This document shows positions 43,351 to 51,871 of a DNA stretch of 64,000 nucleotides, piece by piece. The stretch is taken from assembly GCA_044445605.1 (NCBI GenBank), contig JBIOEA010000001.1:82927-146926 (forward strand), read 5' to 3'. A model generated the notes under the pieces. That model made no database searches. It was not told the origin of the DNA and saw only the letters and a program-made list of their open reading frames with translations. Source of the DNA: CAWKDC01 sp044445605. Lineage in GTDB: Bacteria > Pseudomonadota > Gammaproteobacteria > JABCZS01. Position 1 is the stretch's first letter, and each line of letters opens with the position of its first letter. The position numbers and the translations under genes are program-made.

Positions 43351-43378
43351 TGCGGTTATTTTTTGGGAGGATAAGACA

Positions 43379-44788
43379 GTGTCTGTTCAAAATATTCTAG
43401 ATCTAATCAAAGAAGAAGAAATTAAGTACGTTGATTTACGTTTTGTAGATATTTTGGGCAAATGGCACCATATCTCCGTCCCTGCAAAGGTGATCGATAA
43501 AGATTTTTTTGAGCAAGGCAAGATGATCGATGGTTCTTCGATCGTAGGCTGGAAAGAAATCAACGAATCAGATATGGTTTTGATTGCTGACCCAACACTG
43601 CATTACATTGATCCTTTCACTGAAGAAGCCACCTTGATTTTGGTGTGTGATGTGTTCGAACCAGACAGCAAGGAATCTTATGGTCGTTGCCCACGTGGTA
43701 TTGCCAAACGTGCGGAATCCTATTTGAAGTCGACAGGTCTTGCTGACACATGCTACGTCGGGCCTGAACCTGAGTTTTTCATTTTTGATGATGTGCGTTA
43801 CCAATGTACGATGCAAGGCTCATCCTATGCAATCGATTCTGATGAAGGCGCATGGAACATGGGTAAGATTTACCCTGAAGGCAACATGGGGCATCGTCCT
43901 GGCATCAAGGGTGGATATTTCCCTGTGCCACCGGTTGATTCAGCACAAGACCTCCGTTCTGCCATGAGTACGATTTTGGATAGTCTTGGTATTGAAGTCG
44001 AAGCGCATCACCATGAAGTGGCGACGGCAAACCAAAATGAAATTTCAACACGTTTCAATACGTTGTTACAGAAGGCAGACGAAGTGATGATGACGAAATA
44101 CGTCATTCGCAACGTCGCGCATGCATGGGGCAAAACAGCCACGTTCATGCCGAAGCCTTTGGTGGGTGATAACGGTAATGGCATGCATTGCCATCAATCT
44201 TTATCATTGAAGGGCAAGAACGTATTTGCGGGTTCGAGCTATGCGCATTTATCGGATGAAGCACTCTATTATATTGGTGGGATTATTCATCACGCACGCG
44301 CATTGAATGCCTTTGCGAACTCATCGACTAACAGCTACAGACGTTTGGTGCCTGGTTTCGAAGCCCCCGTGATGTTGGCGTATTCGTCATGCAACCGTTC
44401 TGCGGCGATCCGTGTGCCATACACCACGTGTGAAAAAGGCCGTCGTATTGAAGTCCGTTTCCCCGATCCAATGAGCAATCCATACTTGTTGTTCACGGCG
44501 ATGATGATGGCTGGCTTAGATGGTATTCAAAACCGTATTCATCCTGGCCCCGCGATTGAGCACAACCTTTATGAATTAGCAGATGCAGATGCTGCCAAGA
44601 TTCCTGTGGTCTGCGCATCGTTAGAAGAAGCATTGGCTGCGTTGGATGCTGATCGTGCATTCTTAACACGCGGTGGTGTGATGACGGACGATTTGATCGA
44701 CGGCTTCATTGCATTGAAGAAAGCAGAAATCCAACGTGTGGCGCAAGTGCCGCATCCGATGGAATTTGAGATGTATTACAGCTTATAA
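43379..44788 (+). CDS. glnA: Glutamine synthetase type I
   Basis: The 469-residue enzyme makes glutamine from glutamate, ammonia and ATP and is the main route of nitrogen assimilation. GTG start at 43379 follows GGGAGG with 8-base spacing. Motifs: DGSSIVGWKEI (substrate loop), EPEFFIFDD, GNGMHCHQSL (His/Asn of the active site), RRLVPGFEAPV, and NLYELADADAAKIP containing the adenylylation Tyr. No glnL/glnG genes follow here, and no NtrC sites are evident. Confidence 0.97.
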   Translation: MSVQNILDLIKEEEIKYVDLRFVDILGKWHHISVPAKVIDKDFFEQGKMIDGSSIVGWKEINESDMVLIADPTLHYIDPFTEEATLILVCDVFEPDSKESYGRCPRGIAKRAESYLKSTGLADTCYVGPEPEFFIFDDVRYQCTMQGSSYAIDSDEGAWNMGKIYPEGNMGHRPGIKGGYFPVPPVDSAQDLRSAMSTILDSLGIEVEAHHHEVATANQNEISTRFNTLLQKADEVMMTKYVIRNVAHAWGKTATFMPKPLVGDNGNGMHCHQSLSLKGKNVFAGSSYAHLSDEALYYIGGIIHHARALNAFANSSTNSYRRLVPGFEAPVMLAYSSCNRSAAIRVPYTTCEKGRRIEVRFPDPMSNPYLLFTAMMMAGLDGIQNRIHPGPAIEHNLYELADADAAKIPVVCASLEEALAALDADRAFLTRGGVMTDDLIDGFIALKKAEIQRVAQVPHPMEFEMYYSL

Positions 44789-44806
44789 AAATATCCAAAG
44801 AATCTT

Positions 44807-44830
44807 ATTGCCCCCTCTTAAGGGGGCAAT
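44807..44830 (+). terminator. Hairpin after glnA
   Basis: ATTGCCCCCT (44807-44816) and AGGGGGCAAT (44821-44830) form a perfect 10-bp stem with a CTTA loop 18 bp after the glnA stop. The T-tract is absent, but the stem is strong. Confidence 0.6.
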
Positions 44831-44878
44831 CGAATATTCCGAGGCGGGGGTTTTTCTTCGCGATCGTAATGAGATTCC

Positions 44879-46735
44879 TCAACGCACTGAAAGACTCAAG
44901 ACAGGGGACCCATCCGGCATAGTCGTGGTTGGATACCAAGCACTGGCGCCTGCGGAGTAAGCCTCTACATGGCCATCTTGCGTTCCTGCATAGACCACAC
45001 CGTTGAGGGCATAGACAGCGTTCACGGCCGAATTATCATCCGTAAAAGAAGGCAAGAGGGTCCAGCTATTTCCTTGGTTGGTGGAGTAGGCTACTTTGCC
45101 ACTTTCTGTTCCTGCATACAAGGTTGCTCCTTCAAAAAATAAAGAAGTCACCCAAGAGCTGGGATCAGGTTGAGAGGCTGTAGGTGTGAAAGTGTTTCCC
45201 CCATCGGTGGAATATTGGATAGAGTGGGGGTTGTTTTGAAGGCTGGTATAAATGACCCCGCCATAGACTGCCACTGAGCTGGCTGGAACAGCAAAAAGAG
45301 CTGGGGCGTTGGTCCAACTGTTGCCATTATTGGTTGAGTAAAGGACCCCGAAATCTTCACTGGCCACATACAGCGTATTCTCTGCTTTGGTAACGCCAAA
45401 TATCTGTTGAAAATCAGGGTAGGCAGGCAGCGGTGTCCAGCTGGCGCCATTATCGGTTGAAGTCATCACCGAACCGTTAGACCCACCGACGTACATTTGA
45501 CCTTCGGGCGTCATATACAAACCAAAGTTTACGTTACCGCCGGGTTGTGTCGTCAAAGTCCACGTTGATCCATTGTCACCAGAGATGCCTAAATTCCCAC
45601 CAACAGTGGCGGCATAGAGATTTGAACCTTTGAAAAATAAACTGTTGATATAGGAACCATCGGGAGGTATGAGCCCTGTCCAGCTGGATGCGCCATCAAG
45701 AGAATAAAATAGGCCATCGTTTTCAGTTGCGCTATAGATAGTGTTTGCATCGACTGCAAAAATCGCACTCGTGCTTCCTCCAGGGCCGGGGTAAGTTGAT
45801 GAGGTGGTCCAAGAGGTGCCTTCATTGCTGGTGATATCGATATGCGAATTGGCATTCACCCCTGCAAAAAAATGATCTGCGTCAAGAATCGAAACAGTTT
45901 GCACTGAAGTCGTACCCCCTGGCATCGTCACTGCTGTCCAGCTGATGCTGGAGAGTGGCGATGAATAAAGACCCGCTCCATTTGTTGCATAGAGGGTGGA
46001 GCCTAAGATGTATACATTGATCAGGGGAGAAGGACTGTTGGGAAGAGCAGGGAGTTGAGTCCAGGTTTGACCTCCATTAGTAGAGTGATACAGGTATCCG
46101 CTGGTGGATACTCCTGCTCCAGCTGTCCCAGCATATAATGTTTGATCATCTACCGCATAAACAGTGTTCACTGGCGTGCCATCAAGCAGCGCCCCGGTTG
46201 ACGCCCAAGTGTTGCCTCCATCTTTAGAGACTTCAACGTGGCCGTTAAACCCTCCAATAAATAAAGTATCACTGTTCAGCACATATAGTCCTTCTCCCAT
46301 GCTGCCCCCTGGTTGAGTGGTGGATGACCAAGTGGTTCCGCTGTCGTGGGAGACACGAATATTGCCAGATTGTGTCCCGGTAAAGATCGAAATACGGGAA
46401 TGGGTTAAAGCAATGATGGCGGCATTGGTATCACTGACTGAAAACAAGCAATACCCATTGCTGTAGTCGGTGCACCCTGTAGGGGAGTAGCCAGGCGTAT
46501 TCACTTTAATTCCCGCATTGGGATATAAATGATTCGATACGTTAGTGCGTATCGATAAAGTCAACGCCGAAACAGTATAGTTTTGACAACTGAGGGGGCC
46601 TTTGCCATCGAGGCACAAGGTGATTGAAACCTCAGCGGGCGCCCCCGAGGCGGTGATATTAAAGAATGAATTATTGGCTTGAGCAATGCTGTGTTGAGAA
46701 ACTAAAGCAAATAGAATGATGAAAATCCGTTTCAT
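44879..46735 (-). CDS. Exported Asp-box (BNR) beta-propeller protein
   Basis: The 618-residue protein starts with a Sec signal peptide (MKRIFIILFALVSQHSIAQA). After an N-terminal domain of about 120 residues, about twelve repeats of 40-45 residues carry Asp-box motifs SxDxGxTW: SHDSGTTW, SKDGGNTW, STNGGQTW, TSNEGTSW, SGDNGSTW, STDNGASW, STNNGNSW, STNQGNSW. Such repeats form sialidase- or sortilin-like propellers that bind ligands or glycans. No sialidase catalytic residues are apparent. It is probably secreted or periplasmic, and it diverges from the orphan at 46877. Confidence 0.85.
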   Translation of the reverse strand: MKRIFIILFALVSQHSIAQANNSFFNITASGAPAEVSITLCLDGKGPLSCQNYTVSALTLSIRTNVSNHLYPNAGIKVNTPGYSPTGCTDYSNGYCLFSVSDTNAAIIALTHSRISIFTGTQSGNIRVSHDSGTTWSSTTQPGGSMGEGLYVLNSDTLFIGGFNGHVEVSKDGGNTWASTGALLDGTPVNTVYAVDDQTLYAGTAGAGVSTSGYLYHSTNGGQTWTQLPALPNSPSPLINVYILGSTLYATNGAGLYSSPLSSISWTAVTMPGGTTSVQTVSILDADHFFAGVNANSHIDITSNEGTSWTTSSTYPGPGGSTSAIFAVDANTIYSATENDGLFYSLDGASSWTGLIPPDGSYINSLFFKGSNLYAATVGGNLGISGDNGSTWTLTTQPGGNVNFGLYMTPEGQMYVGGSNGSVMTSTDNGASWTPLPAYPDFQQIFGVTKAENTLYVASEDFGVLYSTNNGNSWTNAPALFAVPASSVAVYGGVIYTSLQNNPHSIQYSTDGGNTFTPTASQPDPSSWVTSLFFEGATLYAGTESGKVAYSTNQGNSWTLLPSFTDDNSAVNAVYALNGVVYAGTQDGHVEAYSAGASAWYPTTTMPDGSPVLSLSVR

Positions 46736-46876
46736 GTGTTAACCCTCCCTGGTTTGAGTAAAACTATACAGGATGCGATGACTTTTCTCCAGGTGGCTAT
46801 TTGGTGCAGCTATGTTAAAATAGCGCGGAAGCTAGCTAGCATGTGGATGGCGTTTTCCCATTCAAAAGAGGTACAA

Positions 46877-48052
46877 ATGAACAGTGAAGAAGAGATTCTA
46901 AACAAATTAAACGCCCACTTAGAGAAAGATATTTCTAATATAACGGACCGCATTGACCAAACCAACCTATCGGATAACGACGGCAATACAAATAAAGCTC
47001 CGAGAACATACTTTCTTTATCAACTCGAAAAATCCGATGAATCAAGAAAAAAGGAAATGGAACTGCAACAGTATGTCAATGATAGATTTTTTAAAACAAG
47101 CAAACAGATGCTTCCAAATTCGAAGTCGCATGAACTTTATGAAAGACTAGTCCAAATTGATTCGACGCCTAACGATCTCATGTCACGCTTGGGGCAACCC
47201 ATTGAGCTTGATGGGTTATACCCGCGTTCTGTGATTATTGCTTTGTCAAAGTTTCTTAAAGACAAGCGTTATATCCCCACTATTGTCTACAAGATTGGCA
47301 ATACATATATTCGTTGTGAGTCTCGTCCTAACGATGGCCAGCCAGGGAATGTGTTTCTGCAAACCATTGACGTATCCGGAAAAATTATTTTTACACCCTC
47401 AGTATACGGTGATGGCAATGGAAACTCAGATGCGTCGATTCATGGGCGCCTACTAAAGCACATCTCTATTGATGAAGGCAAAAACATTCATCAATTTATG
47501 CGAGAGAAAAACACACCGATACAAGAAACCTCGGCCCACTTTTTAAATCAACTAAATTTTCTCAGATCCATTATTGAAGTTGTCAGATATTCCCATCAAG
47601 ACTCTAATTTATATAGGCAACCTATTGCGACAGCACAGGCTAGGACTTCACAGCTACTTATAGATAAGAAAATCCAACCGCACCATGCCTACGGGCTTGA
47701 TAATGATGAAGAGTTTTATAAAAAAAATAAAGTGTTACAAACATATAATGGAACTGAAACAGAGGTTGAGCGACACAAAGCTCCTTATGGGGCAGTTACC
47801 GGCAAGGACATAAAAAATAATGGAGCAGAGGTTACGAATAAAATTATTCGGATCAATGAGAAATTCGACGAGTCTTACGCTTCCCGTTCAGATAATCAAC
47901 CGGACCATGTGTTAATCGAAGGATGTAACCTTCTCAAAAATCGTCTTGTCGAGGAATATGGCCATGGAAATGAGTCGGGTTCTGAAGATGGTGATTATTC
48001 AGATGATGAGGCGACTCCATTGGTAAAAAATATACAGAAAAAACCGTGGTGA
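46877..48052 (+). CDS. Orphan protein, 391 aa, with acidic C-terminal tail
   Basis: I use the ATG at 46877, which follows AGAGGTACAA; an in-frame Met at 46736 would add 47 unconvincing residues. The protein is hydrophilic with no signal peptide and no family I recognise. Its tail, SGSEDGDYSDDEATPLVKN, closely matches that of the 390-residue orphan at 36653, although the rest does not obviously align. The shared tail suggests a common targeting or partner-binding signal. Confidence 0.7.
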   Translation: MNSEEEILNKLNAHLEKDISNITDRIDQTNLSDNDGNTNKAPRTYFLYQLEKSDESRKKEMELQQYVNDRFFKTSKQMLPNSKSHELYERLVQIDSTPNDLMSRLGQPIELDGLYPRSVIIALSKFLKDKRYIPTIVYKIGNTYIRCESRPNDGQPGNVFLQTIDVSGKIIFTPSVYGDGNGNSDASIHGRLLKHISIDEGKNIHQFMREKNTPIQETSAHFLNQLNFLRSIIEVVRYSHQDSNLYRQPIATAQARTSQLLIDKKIQPHHAYGLDNDEEFYKKNKVLQTYNGTETEVERHKAPYGAVTGKDIKNNGAEVTNKIIRINEKFDESYASRSDNQPDHVLIEGCNLLKNRLVEEYGHGNESGSEDGDYSDDEATPLVKNIQKKPW

Positions 48053-48090
48053 TGTTTCACGCTTTGTGTGGGAAAGAATAATCCTATAGT

Positions 48091-48217
48091 GAAAAATGGC
48101 CGTATTCAAGGAAAAATGTCCGTTAAGCTTGAAAAATGTCCGTATTTGAGCTAATATTGGCCGTAATCCAATTGGGAATGACCGTTACATGAGTAAAATC
48201 GAGAACAAAATGGCCGT
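48091..48217 (+). promoter_or_regulatory. TGnCCGT direct repeats, 20-21 bp spacing, on the fic promoter
   Basis: TG(G/T/A)CCGT occurs at 48097, 48117, 48137, 48158 and 48179, with spacings of 20, 20, 21 and 21 bp. The first three units share GAAAAATG(G/T)CCGT. A sixth TGGCCGT lies at 48211 inside the gene. TTGAAA (48129-48134) and TAATAT (48152-48157) are 17 bp apart within the array. The fifth repeat ends 3 bp before the ATG. Confidence 0.8.
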
Positions 48218-49529
48218 ATTCACCGCCCTGCAAAAGGCGACTGCGCCGCTTACTACCGCTGAATTGTTGGAGCAGCTTGATGAGCATGTTTCCATACGCT
48301 CGGTGCGCCGCTGGTTACAAGAATTGATGGATGCGGGTGTTGTACTCAAAATAGGGGCAAAAAAGAGCTCACGTTACATATTGGTTGAAGAGCACGTACC
48401 GTCGTCAATAAACAGCTTGTCTCTTTTTACGCCTGTCAGTGATAAGGCATTGGCCTACGTTGCCCAGCCCATTTATGCCAGGGACCCGGTTCCCTATCAG
48501 TATGATTGGCTCGCTAGATACAAACCCAATGTTGATTTCTATTTAACGCCATCTCAGCGAGATGCTTTGGCCAAAATGGGTAGTCGTACAGAATTTGGGA
48601 TGATGGCTGGAACCTACGCGCGCCATATTTACAATCGTTTATTGATTGATTTGTCATATAATTCATCTCGATTAGAGGGGAATACTTATTCGTTGTTGGA
48701 CACAGAGAAATTATTATTAGAGGGAATTGGCGCTGATCAAAAATTAGATACTGAAAAAATCATGATCCTTAACCATAAGGAAGCGATTCGTTATTTAGTA
48801 AACAATGCCGGAAAAATTCATATTGCGCCTGGCATCGTCTACACCTTACACTATTTATTATCAGACACTTTGCTTTTGCCAGAGCACTGTGGAAAACCGA
48901 GAAATCATGGGGTTAAAATTGGTGGCTCCACCTATCTTCCCATTGATCATGCTGGTGGCGTTGAATTGCAGTTAGTTGCAGTGTGCGAGAAAGCTGCGGC
49001 TATTCAAGACCCTTTTGAGCAAAGTTTCTTTTTATTGGTACATATCGCCTATCTGCAGGCTTTTGAGGACTGCAATAAACGCACATCGCGATTGAGCGCT
49101 AATATTCCTCTTGTTCAAAAAAATCTCGTTCCTCTCTCCTTTAATGATATTCCAAAGAATGACTATATTAATGCCATGATTTCAATTTATGAATTAAACG
49201 ATATTCACCCATTAGCTGATCTGTACTGTTTTTCATATGCGCGCACATGTAAATCATATGGTGCTACTGTTCAAGTCATGGGGTTTGATAGGTTGCGTGT
49301 TATTTATCGTGAGCAGCGGCGAAAATTGACGCAAGAAATTATCATGCAACATCTAAAAGGCGATGCCATGCAACAATTTTTGGAAGAGCAGATTCAAATG
49401 CTGATTCCCGAAACAGATCGGGAAGCCTTTTTAAATATCATGCAAGAAGACATTGCACTCCTGGATATTTATCGAATTGCGGGGCTCGGGATTTCTCCTG
49501 AAGATTTTAAGGCATGGGCTCAGTCATAA
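48189..49529 (+). CDS. Fic-family protein with N-terminal winged helix and altered active site
   Basis: The protein has 446 residues. Residues about 8-65 (LTTAELLEQLDEHVSIRSVRRWL... then YILVEE) form a winged helix-turn-helix. The Fic domain has an inhibitory motif NSSRLEGN (about 157) and the segment QAFEDCNKRTSRL (about 290), in which the catalytic His of HxFxDGNGR is replaced by Gln and both Gly positions differ. This Gln-bearing form appears to be a recurrent Fic subfamily, so it may not AMPylate in the usual way. The phased repeats that run to the start codon suggest that the winged helix regulates its own gene. Confidence 0.82.
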   Translation: MSKIENKMAVFTALQKATAPLTTAELLEQLDEHVSIRSVRRWLQELMDAGVVLKIGAKKSSRYILVEEHVPSSINSLSLFTPVSDKALAYVAQPIYARDPVPYQYDWLARYKPNVDFYLTPSQRDALAKMGSRTEFGMMAGTYARHIYNRLLIDLSYNSSRLEGNTYSLLDTEKLLLEGIGADQKLDTEKIMILNHKEAIRYLVNNAGKIHIAPGIVYTLHYLLSDTLLLPEHCGKPRNHGVKIGGSTYLPIDHAGGVELQLVAVCEKAAAIQDPFEQSFFLLVHIAYLQAFEDCNKRTSRLSANIPLVQKNLVPLSFNDIPKNDYINAMISIYELNDIHPLADLYCFSYARTCKSYGATVQVMGFDRLRVIYREQRRKLTQEIIMQHLKGDAMQQFLEEQIQMLIPETDREAFLNIMQEDIALLDIYRIAGLGISPEDFKAWAQS

Positions 49530-49536
49530 ATATTCG

Positions 49537-49570
49537 TGTGGGCTTATGATCTAAAAGAGCGCGCCCCTAC
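49537..49570. repeat. GTAGGGGC-type repeat, copy 4 (degenerate)
   Basis: On the minus strand GTAGGGGCGCGC starts at 49570 and contains the TAG stop of the exonuclease gene. The left arm (GTGTGGGC at 49537-49544) is only a weak match. Confidence 0.35.
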
Positions 49571-50334
49571 AATTTATATTTAATCGTCAACGGCGCATGG
49601 TCTGAAAACCGAGTTTCTTTATAGATCTCAACTGAAGAAACACGATCCTTCAAATCGGGCGTAATGATCTGATAATCGATTCTCCAGCCCACATTTTTGG
49701 CATAAGCCTGGCCGCGATGTGACCACCAAGTATATTGGTCTTTATCGTGATTGAGCACACGGAAGGCATCGATGAAGCCCCACTCATCAAATACTTTATC
49801 GAGCCAGGCACGTTCTTGGGGTAAGAAGCCAGAATGTTTTTTATTACCCGTTGCATTTTTAATATCGATAACTTTATGGGCGATATTCCAATCGCCGCAC
49901 AGTATCATGGATTTCTTTTTATGTATCACTTCTTGCATGAATTCGCCGATGACATCCATGAGCTGATATTTGATGGCTTGGCGGGCTTCGCCTGTGGTAC
50001 CCGACGGCATATACAACGACACAACGCTGACTTTTTCAAAATCCATTTGTACGAATCGACCTTCATTATCAATGATGTCATGTCCAAATACAGTCCGCAC
50101 CTGCTTAGGTTTTTCGCGCGCATAAATAGCCACACCGCTGTAGCCGGGCTTTACAGCATCGGAGAAGGCGAGGTGGTAGCCTGGGGGGTGGAAGATCGGG
50201 TCAGTGAGTGTATCCATGTGCACTTTGGTTTCTTGCAAACAAATGACATCAGGCGCGGTTACGCGGACCCAATCGAAGAAGCCTTTTTTGGCCGCATTAC
50301 GAATGCTGTTGACATTTACAGTGGTGATTTTCAT
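49567..50334 (-). CDS. Exodeoxyribonuclease III, second paralogue
   Basis: The protein has about 255 residues from ATG 50334 (MKITTVNVNSIRNAAKKGFF); in-frame codons upstream belong to the divergent promoter region. EEP-fold motifs are present: ICLQETKVH (Glu), YSGVAIYAREKP, LCGDWNIAH (Asp/Asn) and TRFSDHAPL (Asp-His). The WRIDYQII segment is of the ExoA/Neisseria type and differs from the E. coli-like copy at the left edge. It is divergent from pyrE, with 60 bp between. Its TAG stop lies in a GTAGGGGC repeat. Confidence 0.93.
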   Translation of the reverse strand: MKITTVNVNSIRNAAKKGFFDWVRVTAPDVICLQETKVHMDTLTDPIFHPPGYHLAFSDAVKPGYSGVAIYAREKPKQVRTVFGHDIIDNEGRFVQMDFEKVSVVSLYMPSGTTGEARQAIKYQLMDVIGEFMQEVIHKKKSMILCGDWNIAHKVIDIKNATGNKKHSGFLPQERAWLDKVFDEWGFIDAFRVLNHDKDQYTWWSHRGQAYAKNVGWRIDYQIITPDLKDRVSSVEIYKETRFSDHAPLTIKYKL

Positions 50335-50394
50335 CTCATGATCATACGCCAAAAATGGAGTATGATCTACTGATGTCATGACTGGAGATTTTTT

Positions 50395-51036
50395 ATGTCT
50401 ACCCCTCAACAACGATTATTGCAATTAGCCCTTGATTACCACGTATTACGTTTTGGGGAATTCACGTTAAAGTCAGGGCGACAAAGCCCCTATTTTTTCA
50501 ATGCGGGGTTATTCAATACAGGTAACGCATTGAAAGTATTGGGTGAATGTTATGCGGATATCATCCAACAAGAAAACCTGCCATTGGACATGCTATTTGG
50601 GCCAGCTTACAAAGGTATCCCATTAGTGTCTGCTGCTGCGGTTGCATTGGCGGAGAGGGGCAAAGATTATCCTTATGCATTCAACCGTAAAGAAGCGAAA
50701 GATCACGGTGAGGGTGGCGTGTTTGTCGGTGCCCCCATTCAAGGGAACGTCTTATTGGTGGATGATGTGATCACCGCCGGTACAGCGATTCGAGAATCGG
50801 TAGGTTTGATTCAAGCAGCGGGTGCGCAGGTCAGCGGGATTGTGGTGTTGTTCGATCGAGAGGAGCGCATGAGTGACGCCCCGACATCAACGTTAAACAT
50901 GTTATCGAGCAGTTTGAATGTCCCTGTGCGCGCATTGGCATCATTTTCGGATGTGTTAGCGTTGATAGAAAATCATATCGATTTTGCTGACTATATGCCT
51001 GCGATGCTGCAATACCGCGAATCGTATGGGGTGTAG
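50395..51036 (+). CDS. pyrE: Orotate phosphoribosyltransferase
   Basis: The 213-residue pyrimidine-biosynthesis enzyme joins orotate and PRPP to give OMP. It has SGRQSPYFFNAGLF, FGPAYKGIPLV, KEAKDHGEGG (flexible loop) and the PRPP signature VLLVDDVITAGTAIRE. The TAG stop (51034-51036) is part of the repeat/terminator hairpin directly after. It is convergent with rph, as commonly found near pyrE in gammaproteobacteria. Confidence 0.97.
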   Translation: MSTPQQRLLQLALDYHVLRFGEFTLKSGRQSPYFFNAGLFNTGNALKVLGECYADIIQQENLPLDMLFGPAYKGIPLVSAAAVALAERGKDYPYAFNRKEAKDHGEGGVFVGAPIQGNVLLVDDVITAGTAIRESVGLIQAAGAQVSGIVVLFDREERMSDAPTSTLNMLSSSLNVPVRALASFSDVLALIENHIDFADYMPAMLQYRESYGV

Positions 51037-51059
51037 GGCGCCGTTACGAGGCGCCCGTA
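51033..51059. terminator. GTAGGGC-type repeat serving as the pyrE/rph hairpin, copy 5
   Basis: GGGCGCC (51036-51042) pairs with GGCGCCC (51050-51056) around a 7-nt loop. GTAG at 51033-51036 supplies the pyrE stop. The hairpin lies between the convergent pyrE and rph genes and can act for both, although T-tracts are lacking. Confidence 0.55.
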
Positions 51060-51062
51060 TTA

Positions 51063-51779
51063 TCACAACACCGCTGCCTTTTGCAGAGCGACCAAATCCG
51101 TGAGACCTGATTGTGCCACAGACACCATGCGATTTAATTGATCTAAATCAAAGGGTTTGGATTCGGCAGTGCCTTGAACTTCAATGAAGGTCCCGTGTTC
51201 GGTCATGACGATATTCATATCAGTTTGAGCATCGCGATCTTCGCTGTATTCTAAATCAAGGACAACTTCATTATTGCAAATCCCGACAGATACACCGGCC
51301 ACCCATTGTGTAAAAGGATTTTTGGTAAGGACGCCCAGATTCTTCAAGGTGGCGATGGCATCAAATAAGGCAATGGCGCCGCCGGTGATGGCCGCGGTGC
51401 GTGTGCCGCCATCGGCTTGAATCACGTCACAGTCGATGACAATCGTATTTTCGCCAAGGGCTTTCAAGTCGACACAGGCGCGAAGGCTACGGGATATCAG
51501 GCGTTGGATTTCCAGCGTGCGGCCGGAGGGTTTGCCCTTCATCGATTCACGTTCATTGCGTTCATGCGTGGCGCGTGGAAGCATGGAGTATTCTGCTGTC
51601 ACCCAGCCTTGCCCGGTGCCTTTCAGAAAGCGAGGCACTTGGCCAGGTTGCACACTGGCGTTGCACAGGACGCGTGTTTGCCCAAATTCAATCAAAACAG
51701 AGCCTTCCGCGTATTGAGTAAACCCACGTGTTATTTTGATGGGGCGGAGTGAATGGGGGGCTCTTTCGTTGGGACGCAT
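51063..51779 (-). CDS. rph: Ribonuclease PH
   Basis: The 238-residue phosphorolytic exoribonuclease trims tRNA 3' ends. Recognisable parts are MRPNERAPHSLRPIKITRGF, the RNA-binding RATHERNERE segment, RTLEIQRLISRSLRA, and VIDCDVIQADGGTRTAAI with the phosphate-binding Arg. Length is normal. It diverges from yicC with 92 bp between the starts. Confidence 0.97.
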   Translation of the reverse strand: MRPNERAPHSLRPIKITRGFTQYAEGSVLIEFGQTRVLCNASVQPGQVPRFLKGTGQGWVTAEYSMLPRATHERNERESMKGKPSGRTLEIQRLISRSLRACVDLKALGENTIVIDCDVIQADGGTRTAAITGGAIALFDAIATLKNLGVLTKNPFTQWVAGVSVGICNNEVVLDLEYSEDRDAQTDMNIVMTEHGTFIEVQGTAESKPFDLDQLNRMVSVAQSGLTDLVALQKAAVL

Positions 51780-51871
51780 ATTAAAAATACCTGATAATGA
51801 CGGAAGCCTATTCTACATGAAGTCGCATGGTATATACTAGTGCCGCTGGCATATGATCTTTTGGAGCAATA

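Noticed and set aside
43351..43378. Riboswitch or NtrC-regulated promoter for glnA
   Set aside because: Only 28 bp separate brnQ and glnA, and no structured leader or sigma-54 box is seen.
44879..46735. Sialidase
   Set aside because: Asp-boxes are present but no arginine triad/FRIP motif or nucleophile Tyr/Glu is evident.
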